Shown: one piece after another, positions 1-6,767 of the stretch
How the letters are laid out: every line of letters starts with the position of its first letter
Numbering within the stretch: the first letter of the stretch is position 1
Origin: Candidatus Omnitrophota bacterium
GTDB taxonomy: Bacteria > Omnitrophota > Gorgyraeia > Gygaellales > Profunditerraquicolaceae
Length of the DNA stretch: 7,864 nucleotides
Direction: 5' to 3'
Assembly: GCA_023247875.1 (NCBI GenBank)
Contig: JAHFFQ010000040.1
Location: 1 to 7,864 of the forward strand
The notes under the pieces: generated by a model
The model's database searches: none
What the model was told of the DNA's origin: nothing
Seen by the model: the letters and a program-made list of their open reading frames with translations, nothing else
Position numbers and translations under genes: made by a program

Positions 1-1
1 C

Positions 2-1627
2 ATAGGCCGCCTGTTTTTTATCCAGTTCTTCCGCTCAAATTACCTTACCGGTATCGCCAAAAAACAGCATAACCTGTTTGTGGAGTTAGAGCCCAGGCGC
101 GGGGCGATCTACGATGCTAATCTTAAGCCGCAGGCATTTAACATCTCCCTGGATTCGCTCTATGCCGTACCCAACGCCATTAAGAACAAGGAAAATGTAA
201 TAAATCAGCTGCTGCCCATACTCGGCGTGGAGCGTTCTTATCTTGAGGAGAGGCTCTATCGTAAAAAGGAGTTTATCTGGCTGGCGCGTAAATTACCCCG
301 GGAAAAATCCGAGGCGATCAAGATACTTAATATCAAGGGATTGGGATTCCTGAAGGAGACCAAGCGTGTTTATCCCAACAGTTATCTGGCCAGCCATATT
401 ATCGGGTTCAGCGGCACCGATAATATCGGCCTTGAGGGGACAGAGAGGGATTTTGATAAATACCTGAAGGGCCAGCCCGGCTGGGCGATCTTTTTGCGCG
501 ATGCCCGGCAGAAAAAATTGGATATCTGGGAGAAGATGGTTTTGCCGGTTGATGGCATGGATCTGGTCTTGACCATTGATGAGGTTATCCAGTATATTGC
601 CGAGAGGGAATTGGATAAGGCCTTTAAGAAATTTAACGCCAAGGGTGCCAGCATCGTGGTTATGGAGCCGCATACGGGGAGGATACTGGCTTTAGCCAAT
701 CGCCCCACCTACGACTTGAATAATCATTCCGGAACATCCGGGACTTCCATGCGTAACCGTTCCATCTGCGACCTGTTGGAGCCGGGTTCGGTATTTAAGA
801 TCGTTACCGCCTCCGCTGCCCTTGAAGAAGGGAAGGTTACCGAAGAGGATGTATTCTTCTGCGAAAACGGAGCTTATAAAGCAGGGGGGCGCATCCTCCA
901 TGACCACCGCCCTCACGGCAATCTTACCTTCAGGCAGGTGATCGAAGAGTCAAGCAATATCGGAACAGTCAAAGTAGCCCAGCTTTTAGGGCCGGATACG
1001 GTTTACCGGTATTTGAAAGGTTTTGGTTTTGGGTCAAAACTAGGCATAGATCTGTCAGGAGAGATCTCCGGGATGATCAAACCTGTGCGGGCCTGGTCAA
1101 AGACATCCATTACCGCCATACCCATCGGCCAGGAGGTAGGGGTTACCGCGCTGCAGCTGGCCAGCGCGATCTCCGTGATTGCCAACGGCGGCCAATTAAT
1201 GAAGCCGTATATTATTGATTCGGTGCGCGATGAACATGGCCGGGTCATAAAACAGAATAAGCCGGTATTGATCCGCAAGGTTATTTCTACGGATACCGCT
1301 TTACGCATCAAAAAAATACTTACCGGGGTAATTGAGGAGGGCACCGGAAAATTAGCCAAGGTAAAGGGTTTCAGCGCCGCGGGCAAGACCGGTACCGCCC
1401 AGAAGCTCGAGGCAGACGGTCGCTATTCGCACAGCAAATTTGTCGCTTCCTTTATTGGTTTCGCTCCCGCGGAGGACCCTTTGTTAGCTATCGTGGTAAC
1501 GGTTGATGAGCCGCATCCGTATTATTTCGGAGGGGTAGTGGCTGCCCCGGTATTCCAAAATGTGGCCGGTGATGCTATCCGGTACATAAAAGGCAATGAA
1601 ATGCCTCTTGAGGCAATGGCGCAATGA
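2..1627 (+). CDS. ftsI: Division-specific peptidoglycan transpeptidase FtsI (PBP3-type class B penicillin-binding protein), 5' partial
   Basis: This class B penicillin-binding protein cross-links septal peptidoglycan in the periplasm, working with FtsW. The frame is open to the window edge with no start in the first 26 codons. The GTG at 80 lies inside a conserved stretch (KKQHNLF then ELEPRRGAIYD), so it is not the start; the real start and most of the membrane anchor lie upstream. About 541 residues are visible. The N-terminal pedestal carries RRGAIYD near 98-118 and GLEGTE at 428-445. The transpeptidase domain has the three active-site motifs: SVFK with the nucleophilic Ser codon at 788-790 (in EPGSVFK), SSN at 950-958, and KTGT at 1385-1396. 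IGQEVGVTALQLA also fits the family. The C-terminus ends soon after the domain, with no PASTA repeats, as in Gram-negative FtsI. The stop overlaps the murE start in ATGA. SpoVD or PBP2-type relatives are less likely given the ftsW-containing dcw context. Confidence 0.95.
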   Translation: MGRLFFIQFFRSNYLTGIAKKQHNLFVELEPRRGAIYDANLKPQAFNISLDSLYAVPNAIKNKENVINQLLPILGVERSYLEERLYRKKEFIWLARKLPREKSEAIKILNIKGLGFLKETKRVYPNSYLASHIIGFSGTDNIGLEGTERDFDKYLKGQPGWAIFLRDARQKKLDIWEKMVLPVDGMDLVLTIDEVIQYIAERELDKAFKKFNAKGASIVVMEPHTGRILALANRPTYDLNNHSGTSGTSMRNRSICDLLEPGSVFKIVTASAALEEGKVTEEDVFFCENGAYKAGGRILHDHRPHGNLTFRQVIEESSNIGTVKVAQLLGPDTVYRYLKGFGFGSKLGIDLSGEISGMIKPVRAWSKTSITAIPIGQEVGVTALQLASAISVIANGGQLMKPYIIDSVRDEHGRVIKQNKPVLIRKVISTDTALRIKKILTGVIEEGTGKLAKVKGFSAAGKTGTAQKLEADGRYSHSKFVASFIGFAPAEDPLLAIVVTVDEPHPYYFGGVVAAPVFQNVAGDAIRYIKGNEMPLEAMAQ

Positions 1628-3039
1628 AGATCGCGGATATGAAAGTCAGCGGAATAACCTGTAATTCCAAAGAGGTAAAGAAGGGTTTTGCCTTCGTCGC
1701 CATAAAAGGCCAAAGCCAGGACGGAAATTCTTTTATAGGCGAGGCAATTGCCGGGGGTGCCGGAATTGTGGTCGTCGAAGGAAGAGCCCCGGAAATAAAG
1801 TTGCCGCCGGCGGTAAAATTAATAGTGGTCAAGGATAGCCGCGAGTTTTTTGCCCAAGCCTGTGCGGAATTTTACCGTCACCCCTCTCGGGACCTCAAGG
1901 TTATCGGCATTACCGGCACTAACGGCAAGACAACGATATCCTATCTGATCGAGAGGATCGCCAAAAAAGCAGGATCGGCTTGCGGGGTTATCGGGACAAT
2001 AAGCCATCGTTTTAAGGATAAGGTTATCAAAGCCAGGAATACTACCCCGGGGTCAGGGGATTTACAGGGGTATTTGAGTAAAATGTATTGCCTCGGCGTT
2101 AAATATTGCGCTATGGAGGTTTCATCCCACGCCCTGGACCAGGGGCGCACCGGGGGAATAAATTTTTCTTGCGCCATTTTTACCAATCTTACCCAGGATC
2201 ACCTGGATTACCATAAAAATTTAGAGAATTATTTTCAGGCAAAGGCTAAACTTTTTCGTTTTCTTTCAAAAAGCAGTGTCGCCATAATCAACAATGATGA
2301 TAAATACGGCCGCCGGATTAAGCAGTTAACAGGCGCCAAGGTAATAACCTATGGTATTAAAAATAAATCCATTGTCATGGCCAGGGATATTAAATTCGGC
2401 ATTACAGGAAGCAGCTTTACGCTGGTGGCGCCGAAAATCAAGGCAAAAATAATTACCGGCCTTGTGGGAAGGCATAACATTTATAATCTTCTGGCGGCAA
2501 TCGCCTGGGGATTAAGCGAAGATTTTGATTTTAAGGATATTAAGTCCGGAGTCGAGAGATTTAAAACAGTGCCGGGCAGGCTGGAGAATGTCTCTTGCAA
2601 TAAAGGTTATGATATCTTCGTGGATTACGCACACACCCCGGATGCTTTATTCAATGTGATCACCGCCTTAAAACCATTGGTTGGCGGGAGGATAATCGTG
2701 GTCTTTGGCTGCGGCGGAGAGCGGGATAAACTCAAGAGACCGGAGATGGGCAGGATAGTCGCGCAGTTGGCCGATTACGCGATAATTACCAGCGATAATC
2801 CGCGCTCCGAAGATCCTTTAGGCATAATCCGGGATATCCGTAAAGGCATACGCAAAAATAATTTTTGCGAAATACCCGACAGGCTGAAGGCCATAAAGGC
2901 GGGTTTATCTTTAGCGCGAAAAGGCGACTGCCTGATCATTGCCGGCAAGGGGCATGAGGATTACCAGGTATTAAAAGACAGAACTTTATATTTTAGCGAC
3001 CGAAAGGCAGTGCAAAAGTGTTTAGGGTCAATGAAATAA
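1624..3039 (+). CDS. murE: UDP-MurNAc-L-Ala-D-Glu:meso-2,6-diaminopimelate ligase MurE
   Basis: This cytoplasmic ATP-dependent ligase adds the third stem-peptide residue to UDP-MurNAc-L-Ala-D-Glu. The 471-residue protein shows the three Mur-ligase domains. The UDP-binding N-terminus has CNSKEVKKGFAFVAIKG (residues 13-29). The ATPase core has GTNGKTT (98-104), NTTP (139-142), EVSSHAL (165-171), DHLDYH (192-197), the probable carbamylated Lys207 in YFQAK, and HNIYN (284-288). The C-terminal domain has VDYAHTPDAL (333-342), DNPRSEDP (391-398) and GKGHEDYQ (441-448). DNPR with the GKGHED loop is the signature of meso-diaminopimelate specificity; lysine-adding enzymes differ there. The ATG overlaps the ftsI stop (ATGA). 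A GAGG at 1610-1613, ten bases upstream, could serve as Shine-Dalgarno. An in-frame TGA at 1609-1611 rules out an earlier start, so the N-terminus is about 14 residues shorter than in E. coli MurE. The gene overlaps murF by 22 bases. Confidence 0.97.
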   Translation: MKIADMKVSGITCNSKEVKKGFAFVAIKGQSQDGNSFIGEAIAGGAGIVVVEGRAPEIKLPPAVKLIVVKDSREFFAQACAEFYRHPSRDLKVIGITGTNGKTTISYLIERIAKKAGSACGVIGTISHRFKDKVIKARNTTPGSGDLQGYLSKMYCLGVKYCAMEVSSHALDQGRTGGINFSCAIFTNLTQDHLDYHKNLENYFQAKAKLFRFLSKSSVAIINNDDKYGRRIKQLTGAKVITYGIKNKSIVMARDIKFGITGSSFTLVAPKIKAKIITGLVGRHNIYNLLAAIAWGLSEDFDFKDIKSGVERFKTVPGRLENVSCNKGYDIFVDYAHTPDALFNVITALKPLVGGRIIVVFGCGGERDKLKRPEMGRIVAQLADYAIITSDNPRSEDPLGIIRDIRKGIRKNNFCEIPDRLKAIKAGLSLARKGDCLIIAGKGHEDYQVLKDRTLYFSDRKAVQKCLGSMK

Positions 3040-4379
3040 TTAAGGCAACGCACGGCTTGCTTATCCGGGGAGATTTAGAGGATAAACTTACAGGTATATC
3101 CACTGACTCAAGGGGATTAAATCCGGGTGATGCCTTCCTTGCGTTAAAGGGCAATAATTTTGACGGCCATGATTTTATCCCCGCGGCCCTGAGGTCAAAG
3201 GCATCCTGCGTTATCGCGGAGAAGACAAGGGGCCTGGAGCTCCCCAGAGGAACGGCGCTTATCCGGGTAAAAGATACTACCCTGGCTTTAGGGGATATCG
3301 CCCGTTTCCAAAGGCAGAAATTCGATTTGCCGGTCATTGCCGTTACCGGTTCAGCCGGTAAAACCACGACCAAGGAAATGATCGCCTGGGTGTTGTCGGC
3401 TGATGCCTGCGTGTTGAAAAACGAAGGCACGAAAAATAACCAGATCGGCCTTCCGCAGACCTTGATCAAGCTTAGAGCAAAAGATGATTTCGCGGTAGTT
3501 GAGATCGGCACCAATCATTTCGGGGAGGTGGATTATTTATCCGGAATCGCCCTGCCCAATATCGGCGTAGTCACCAATATCGGGCCTGCGCATCTGGAGT
3601 TCTTAAATGATCTAAAGGGTGTCTTCAAGGAAAAGTCGGGACTCCTAAATAATCTTTCTAGCCCCGCAATTGCCCTGCTTAATAGCGACGATAAATTTCT
3701 ACTGGCCTTAATAAATAGGAAGAGGATAGGTCCCCATATTTTTAGTTTTGGCATCAATGAAAAAAGTGATTTTTTTGCCTCCGGCATCAGGTTGGGGAGA
3801 GGCAAAGTCAGGTTCAAGGTCAATGGAAAATTTGATTTTGCATTATCCACTCCGGGCAGTTATAATATCTACAATGCCCTGCCTGCCATTGCCGCGGGGC
3901 GCATATTCGGGATGGATTACCGTAAGATCGCTTCAAGATTAGCGGATTTTGAATTTCCCAAAGGCAGGCTTAACCTGCTTAGATTCAGGGGTGCAATGTT
4001 TATTGATGACACTTATAACTCCAATCCCCTCTCTTTAGAACGCTCACTTGAGGCATTGAAAAATATAAAAGTCAAGGGCAGGAGGATCCTGGTTATGGGA
4101 GATATGCTGGAGTTAGGCAGCCAAAAAGAATCATTGCACAGGGGGATGGCTGGTAGTATAACTGATATCTGTGACCTGCTGGTTACTTGTGGACCTCTTG
4201 CCAGGCTTACCGCAAGAAGTGCCTCCTCCCGGGGTTTAAAAATAGGGAATATATTTTGCTGCAGCTGTGCTAAAGAGGCGAAAGACCTGTTGTTTAATAA
4301 AATATCTCCGGGGCCTGATGATGTGGTACTGGTGAAAGGCTCACGCTCAATGAAAATGGAAGAGGTCTTCAAGGTTTAA
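3018..4379 (+). CDS. murF: UDP-MurNAc-tripeptide:D-alanyl-D-alanine ligase MurF
   Basis: MurF completes the cytoplasmic precursor by joining D-Ala-D-Ala to UDP-MurNAc-tripeptide with ATP. The 453-residue length is normal for the family. The N-terminal domain has the helix FRVNEIIKA and STDSRGLNPGDAFLALKG (28-45). The ATPase core has the P-loop GSAGKTTTK (111-119), EIGTNHFGEV (162-171), TNIGPAHLE (186-194), a probable carbamylated Lys206 in FKEK, and YNIYN (282-286). The C-terminal domain has DDTYNSNP (330-337), MGDMLELG (360-367) and KGSRSMKME (440-448). The start is a GTG inside the 3' end of murE, giving a 22-base overlap. It is preferred because the family N-terminus begins exactly there and no in-frame ATG lies nearby. 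A weak AAGG sits at 3004-3007. One oddity is a CCSC cluster at residues 414-417. The TAA stop shares one base with the mraY ATG. Confidence 0.97.
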   Translation: MFRVNEIIKATHGLLIRGDLEDKLTGISTDSRGLNPGDAFLALKGNNFDGHDFIPAALRSKASCVIAEKTRGLELPRGTALIRVKDTTLALGDIARFQRQKFDLPVIAVTGSAGKTTTKEMIAWVLSADACVLKNEGTKNNQIGLPQTLIKLRAKDDFAVVEIGTNHFGEVDYLSGIALPNIGVVTNIGPAHLEFLNDLKGVFKEKSGLLNNLSSPAIALLNSDDKFLLALINRKRIGPHIFSFGINEKSDFFASGIRLGRGKVRFKVNGKFDFALSTPGSYNIYNALPAIAAGRIFGMDYRKIASRLADFEFPKGRLNLLRFRGAMFIDDTYNSNPLSLERSLEALKNIKVKGRRILVMGDMLELGSQKESLHRGMAGSITDICDLLVTCGPLARLTARSASSRGLKIGNIFCCSCAKEAKDLLFNKISPGPDDVVLVKGSRSMKMEEVFKV

Positions 4380-5467
4380 TGCTTTATCATCTGTTTTATC
4401 CACTCAGGGATTTTATCTTTGCTTTTAATGTTTTCCGCTACATTACTTTCCGCGCGGCGATGGCCTGCCTTACCGCATTCCTGTTAAGCTTGATCTTCGG
4501 GGGGCCGTTGATCAGGAAATTAAAAGCCCTCAAGGTGGGTGAAAAAATAAATAAGGCCGATAGCCAAAAGCTTGATGACCTGCACCGCCATAAGCAGAGC
4601 ACCCCGACCATGGGCGGTATTCTTATACTTGGGGCGGTCGTAGTTTCTACCCTGCTTTGGGCGGATATTTCCAATCATTTTATCTGGATCGTTTTGTTTT
4701 CCACCCTCTGGCTGGGCCTGACCGGGTTTATGGATGACTATTTAAAACAGGTAAAGAAAAAGGCTGCCGGGTTAGCGCCTGTTCTTAAGTTGGCCAGCCA
4801 GGTTGCTCTCGGGCTTATTTTGGGGATTACCCTGATCATGATCAGCCGGGATAATGTCAAACTCGATATTCCTTTCTTAAAAGGGGCAGCCTTTGACCTG
4901 GATGGGCTGTATATTTTATTCGTGATCCTGGTAATTGCCGGCTCATCAAATGCCGTAAATCTTACCGACGGGTTGGACGGCCTGGCTACCGGTATCGTGG
5001 TAATGGTAGGCATTGCTTTTAGCGTACTCTGTTATGTCTCCGGCAATATCAACTTGAGTAATTACCTGTTGATCCCTTATATTAAGGGAGCCGGGGAGCT
5101 GACCATCTTTTGCGCCAGTATTATCGGAGCGGGGCTGGGTTTCCTGTGGTTTAACTGTTATCCGGCATCCATATTCATGGGGGATGTCGGGAGCCTGGCG
5201 TTAGGAGGGGCTATCGGTACGGTGGCATTATTGATCAAGAAGGAGGTGTTGCTTGTAATTGTCGGAGGGATATTTGTGCTGGAAGCGCTTTCGGTAATAC
5301 TGCAGGTAGGCTCTTTCAAATTGACCAGGAAACGTATCTTCAGGATCGCACCCCTGCATCACCACTTCCAGTTCCTTAACTGGCCGGAGAATAAGGTGAT
5401 CGTCAGGTTCTGGATCATTGCAGGGCTCCTTGCCTTGTTTACCCTGGTTACCTTAAAGATAAGGTAG
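4379..5467 (+). CDS. mraY: Phospho-N-acetylmuramoyl-pentapeptide transferase MraY (lipid I synthase)
   Basis: This integral membrane enzyme transfers phospho-MurNAc-pentapeptide from UDP to undecaprenyl phosphate, forming lipid I on the inner leaflet. The 362-residue protein has about ten hydrophobic segments, roughly at 21-40, 77-95, 99-116, 134-155, 174-192, 202-220, 243-259, 270-285, 289-308 and 342-360. The N-terminal FNVFRYITFRA (16-26) matches the proteobacterial-type long form and supports the ATG. Family motifs are TPTMGG (75-80), the Asp pair in GFMDDYLK (116-123), NLTDGLDGLATG (194-205), FMGDVGSL (266-273) and PLHHHF (325-330), followed by NWPENKVIVRFWIIAG. The first motif reads HKQSTPTMGG, with Ser where most family members have Gly. 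The start shares one base with the murF stop (TAATG), which suggests coupled translation. A 22-base spacer follows before murD. Confidence 0.98.
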   Translation: MLYHLFYPLRDFIFAFNVFRYITFRAAMACLTAFLLSLIFGGPLIRKLKALKVGEKINKADSQKLDDLHRHKQSTPTMGGILILGAVVVSTLLWADISNHFIWIVLFSTLWLGLTGFMDDYLKQVKKKAAGLAPVLKLASQVALGLILGITLIMISRDNVKLDIPFLKGAAFDLDGLYILFVILVIAGSSNAVNLTDGLDGLATGIVVMVGIAFSVLCYVSGNINLSNYLLIPYIKGAGELTIFCASIIGAGLGFLWFNCYPASIFMGDVGSLALGGAIGTVALLIKKEVLLVIVGGIFVLEALSVILQVGSFKLTRKRIFRIAPLHHHFQFLNWPENKVIVRFWIIAGLLALFTLVTLKIR

Positions 5468-5489
5468 CTGCCCCATAGTTTTCTAACAT
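5468..5489 (+). other. mraY-murD spacer, the only substantial intergenic gap
   Basis: These 22 bases separate the mraY TAG from the murD ATG. They are pyrimidine-rich at the start and contain no AGG, GAG or GGA element that could act as a Shine-Dalgarno sequence. An in-frame TAA at 5484-5486 lies two codons before the murD ATG and excludes an upstream start. The nearest purine-rich AAGG, at 5461-5464, is about 25 bases from the ATG, which is too far. No hairpin followed by a T run is visible, so there is no terminator here. Confidence 0.7.
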
Positions 5490-6767
5490 ATGCGCAATAT
5501 AAAATATTTCAAAGATAAGAGGGTTACTATCGTGGGGTTGGCCCGTTCAGGGCTTGCCTGCGCCAATCTTTTACATGGCCTGGGTGCATTTGTGCGGGTT
5601 ACGGATATCAAGGATAACAGCCAGAGCAGGTCATATGCCTCCTCGCTTTTATCCAATGATATCCCGGTTGAACTGGGTAAGCATAGCGAGGCTTTTATCA
5701 AGGAGGCCGACCTGGTGGTTATTTCACCCGGGGTGCCGCCAGACAGCCAACCGGTCACCTGGGCCAAGGCATTTTCCCGGCCGGCCATAAGCGAAATTGA
5801 AGTAGCGGGGATGCTTTGTCCGGCACAGATCATTGCAGTAACCGGCTCAAATGGAAAGACCACGGTCACTACCTTGATCGGCAGGGCGCTGGATGCCTGC
5901 GGAAAGAAGGTTTTTGTGTGCGGTAATATCGGCAATCCTTTCAGCGGTGAAGTTGCCAAGATGCGGGAGGGGGATTTTGCGGTAGTGGAGGTAAGCTCTT
6001 TTCAGCTTGAGACGATCAGGGAATTTAAGCCGAAGATCGCCTTGATCATCAATATCAATCCCAACCATCTTGACCGCTATAATAATATGCGGGAGTATCT
6101 GGATGCCAAAAAGCGCATTTTTATGAACCAGGATAAGGATGATTTTTTGGTCTTGAATGCGCAGGACGCCTGTCTTTCGGGGTTGGAGAAAGAAGCAGCC
6201 GCAAAGGTGCTCTTTTTTTCCGGTGAGAATAGCTTGAACCCCAATCAAAGTGCCGTGCTCAAGGCGGGTGAGCTTCTGGGGCTTGACCGTCCGACAATAC
6301 TTAAGGTTTTCAGTAACTTCAAAGGGCTTGAGCATCGCATGGAGGATGTGGCCGAGATCAATAAGGTAAGATTTATTAATGATTCCAAAGCTACCACCGC
6401 GGATTCGGCGATCTGGGCGATAAACAGTATTTCATCTCCGATTGTCCTTATTGCCGGAGGCAGGCATAAAGGGATTGATTACCGGGTGATCATTGAAGCA
6501 GCCAGGAATAAGGTTAAGCATGTGGTCCTGATCGGAGAGGCAAAGGAGAGGATCGCCGCCTGCCTCCAGGGAGAATTCCCCGTGGAGATGTCCGCCGGTT
6601 TAAAGGAGGCGGTAAACAAAACTTATGCCCTGGCTAAGCCGGGGGACAGTGTATTGTTCTCTCCTATGTGCTCAAGCTTTGATATGTTCAAGGATTATGA
6701 GGAGCGGGGGAGGGCCTTTAAGAAGATCGTGCTGGAGCTGGCCGGAAGGAATAGCCCGCATGGTTAG
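5490..6767 (+). CDS. murD: UDP-MurNAc-L-alanine:D-glutamate ligase MurD, with shortened central domain
   Basis: MurD adds D-Glu to UDP-MurNAc-L-Ala with ATP, the second amino-acid step. The 425-residue protein has an N-terminal Rossmann-like domain (IVGLARSGLACANLL, 14-28; VVISPGVPP, 76-84). The ATPase core has GSNGKTTVTTLIG (119-131), GNIGNPF (145-151), VEVSSFQLE (166-174), NPNHLDRY (190-197), a probable carbamylated Lys207 in YLDAKKRIF, and GLEHR (279-283). The ligand-binding C-terminus has NDSKATTADSA (297-307), IAGGRHKG (321-328) and SPMCSSFDMFKDYEERG (391-407). Between Lys207 and His282 there are 75 residues, against about 103 in E. coli MurD (K198 to H301). The missing part includes the usual HNxxN segment, which here reads SLNPNQSA (248-255). 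All other signatures are intact, so I expect an active enzyme, not a pseudogene. The start has no visible Shine-Dalgarno. The 3' end overlaps ftsW by eight bases. Confidence 0.96.
   Translation: MRNIKYFKDKRVTIVGLARSGLACANLLHGLGAFVRVTDIKDNSQSRSYASSLLSNDIPVELGKHSEAFIKEADLVVISPGVPPDSQPVTWAKAFSRPAISEIEVAGMLCPAQIIAVTGSNGKTTVTTLIGRALDACGKKVFVCGNIGNPFSGEVAKMREGDFAVVEVSSFQLETIREFKPKIALIININPNHLDRYNNMREYLDAKKRIFMNQDKDDFLVLNAQDACLSGLEKEAAAKVLFFSGENSLNPNQSAVLKAGELLGLDRPTILKVFSNFKGLEHRMEDVAEINKVRFINDSKATTADSAIWAINSISSPIVLIAGGRHKGIDYRVIIEAARNKVKHVVLIGEAKERIAACLQGEFPVEMSAGLKEAVNKTYALAKPGDSVLFSPMCSSFDMFKDYEERGRAFKKIVLELAGRNSPHG
6744..6750 (+). promoter_or_regulatory. Strong Shine-Dalgarno of ftsW inside the 3' end of murD
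   Basis: GGAAGGA lies nine bases before the ATG at 6760, close to ideal spacing. It settles the ftsW start: the same frame is open back to an ATG at 6625, but that extension has no membrane-protein character and no family similarity. The element falls within murD codons near its end, so FtsW synthesis may be coupled to MurD translation. Confidence 0.8.

Noticed and set aside
80..82. GTG as the start of the ftsI-like gene
   Set aside because: The frame is open upstream to the window edge and the preceding codons (RLFFIQFF, KKQHNLF) continue the family's N-terminal pattern, so the gene is simply truncated by the window.
1804..1813. Perfect 10-base GC palindrome CCGCCGGCGG
   Set aside because: It lies in murE coding sequence for PPAV, does not extend further, is not repeated, and has no T run after it to act as a terminator.
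1963..1969. A6G run in murE as a possible programmed frameshift site
   Set aside because: The murE frame reads AAA AAA GCA here, not the A_AAA_AAG phase needed, and the protein is full length and motif-complete in frame 0.
3760..3776. A6 and T7 runs close together in murF, considered as a sequencing-error or slippage site
   Set aside because: The murF frame runs through both without interruption and the protein matches the family on both sides.
5435..5463. Possible internal promoter before murD: TTGTTT, 17-base spacer, GATAAG
   Set aside because: Only 3 of 6 and 4 of 6 matches to sigma-70 consensus, inside mraY coding sequence. Matches this weak are expected by chance in several kilobases.
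5554..5790. Plus-strand open frame of 78 codons within murD
   Set aside because: It is an alternative-frame shadow of conserved murD codons, with a low-complexity Arg/Pro-rich product and no Shine-Dalgarno sequence.
5847..6335. Long open frame on the minus strand opposite murD (also 2993-3514, 293-673 and 4013-4372)
   Set aside because: These lie fully or almost fully antisense to strongly conserved Mur/Fts genes, show no recognisable domains and have no independent start signals. They are by-products of codon bias.
6625..6759. Upstream extension of the ftsW frame back to an ATG at 6625 (45 extra residues)
   Set aside because: The added residues are a shadow of murD codons with no membrane or SEDS character. 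The ATG at 6760 has a strong, well-spaced Shine-Dalgarno and gives the family N-terminus.
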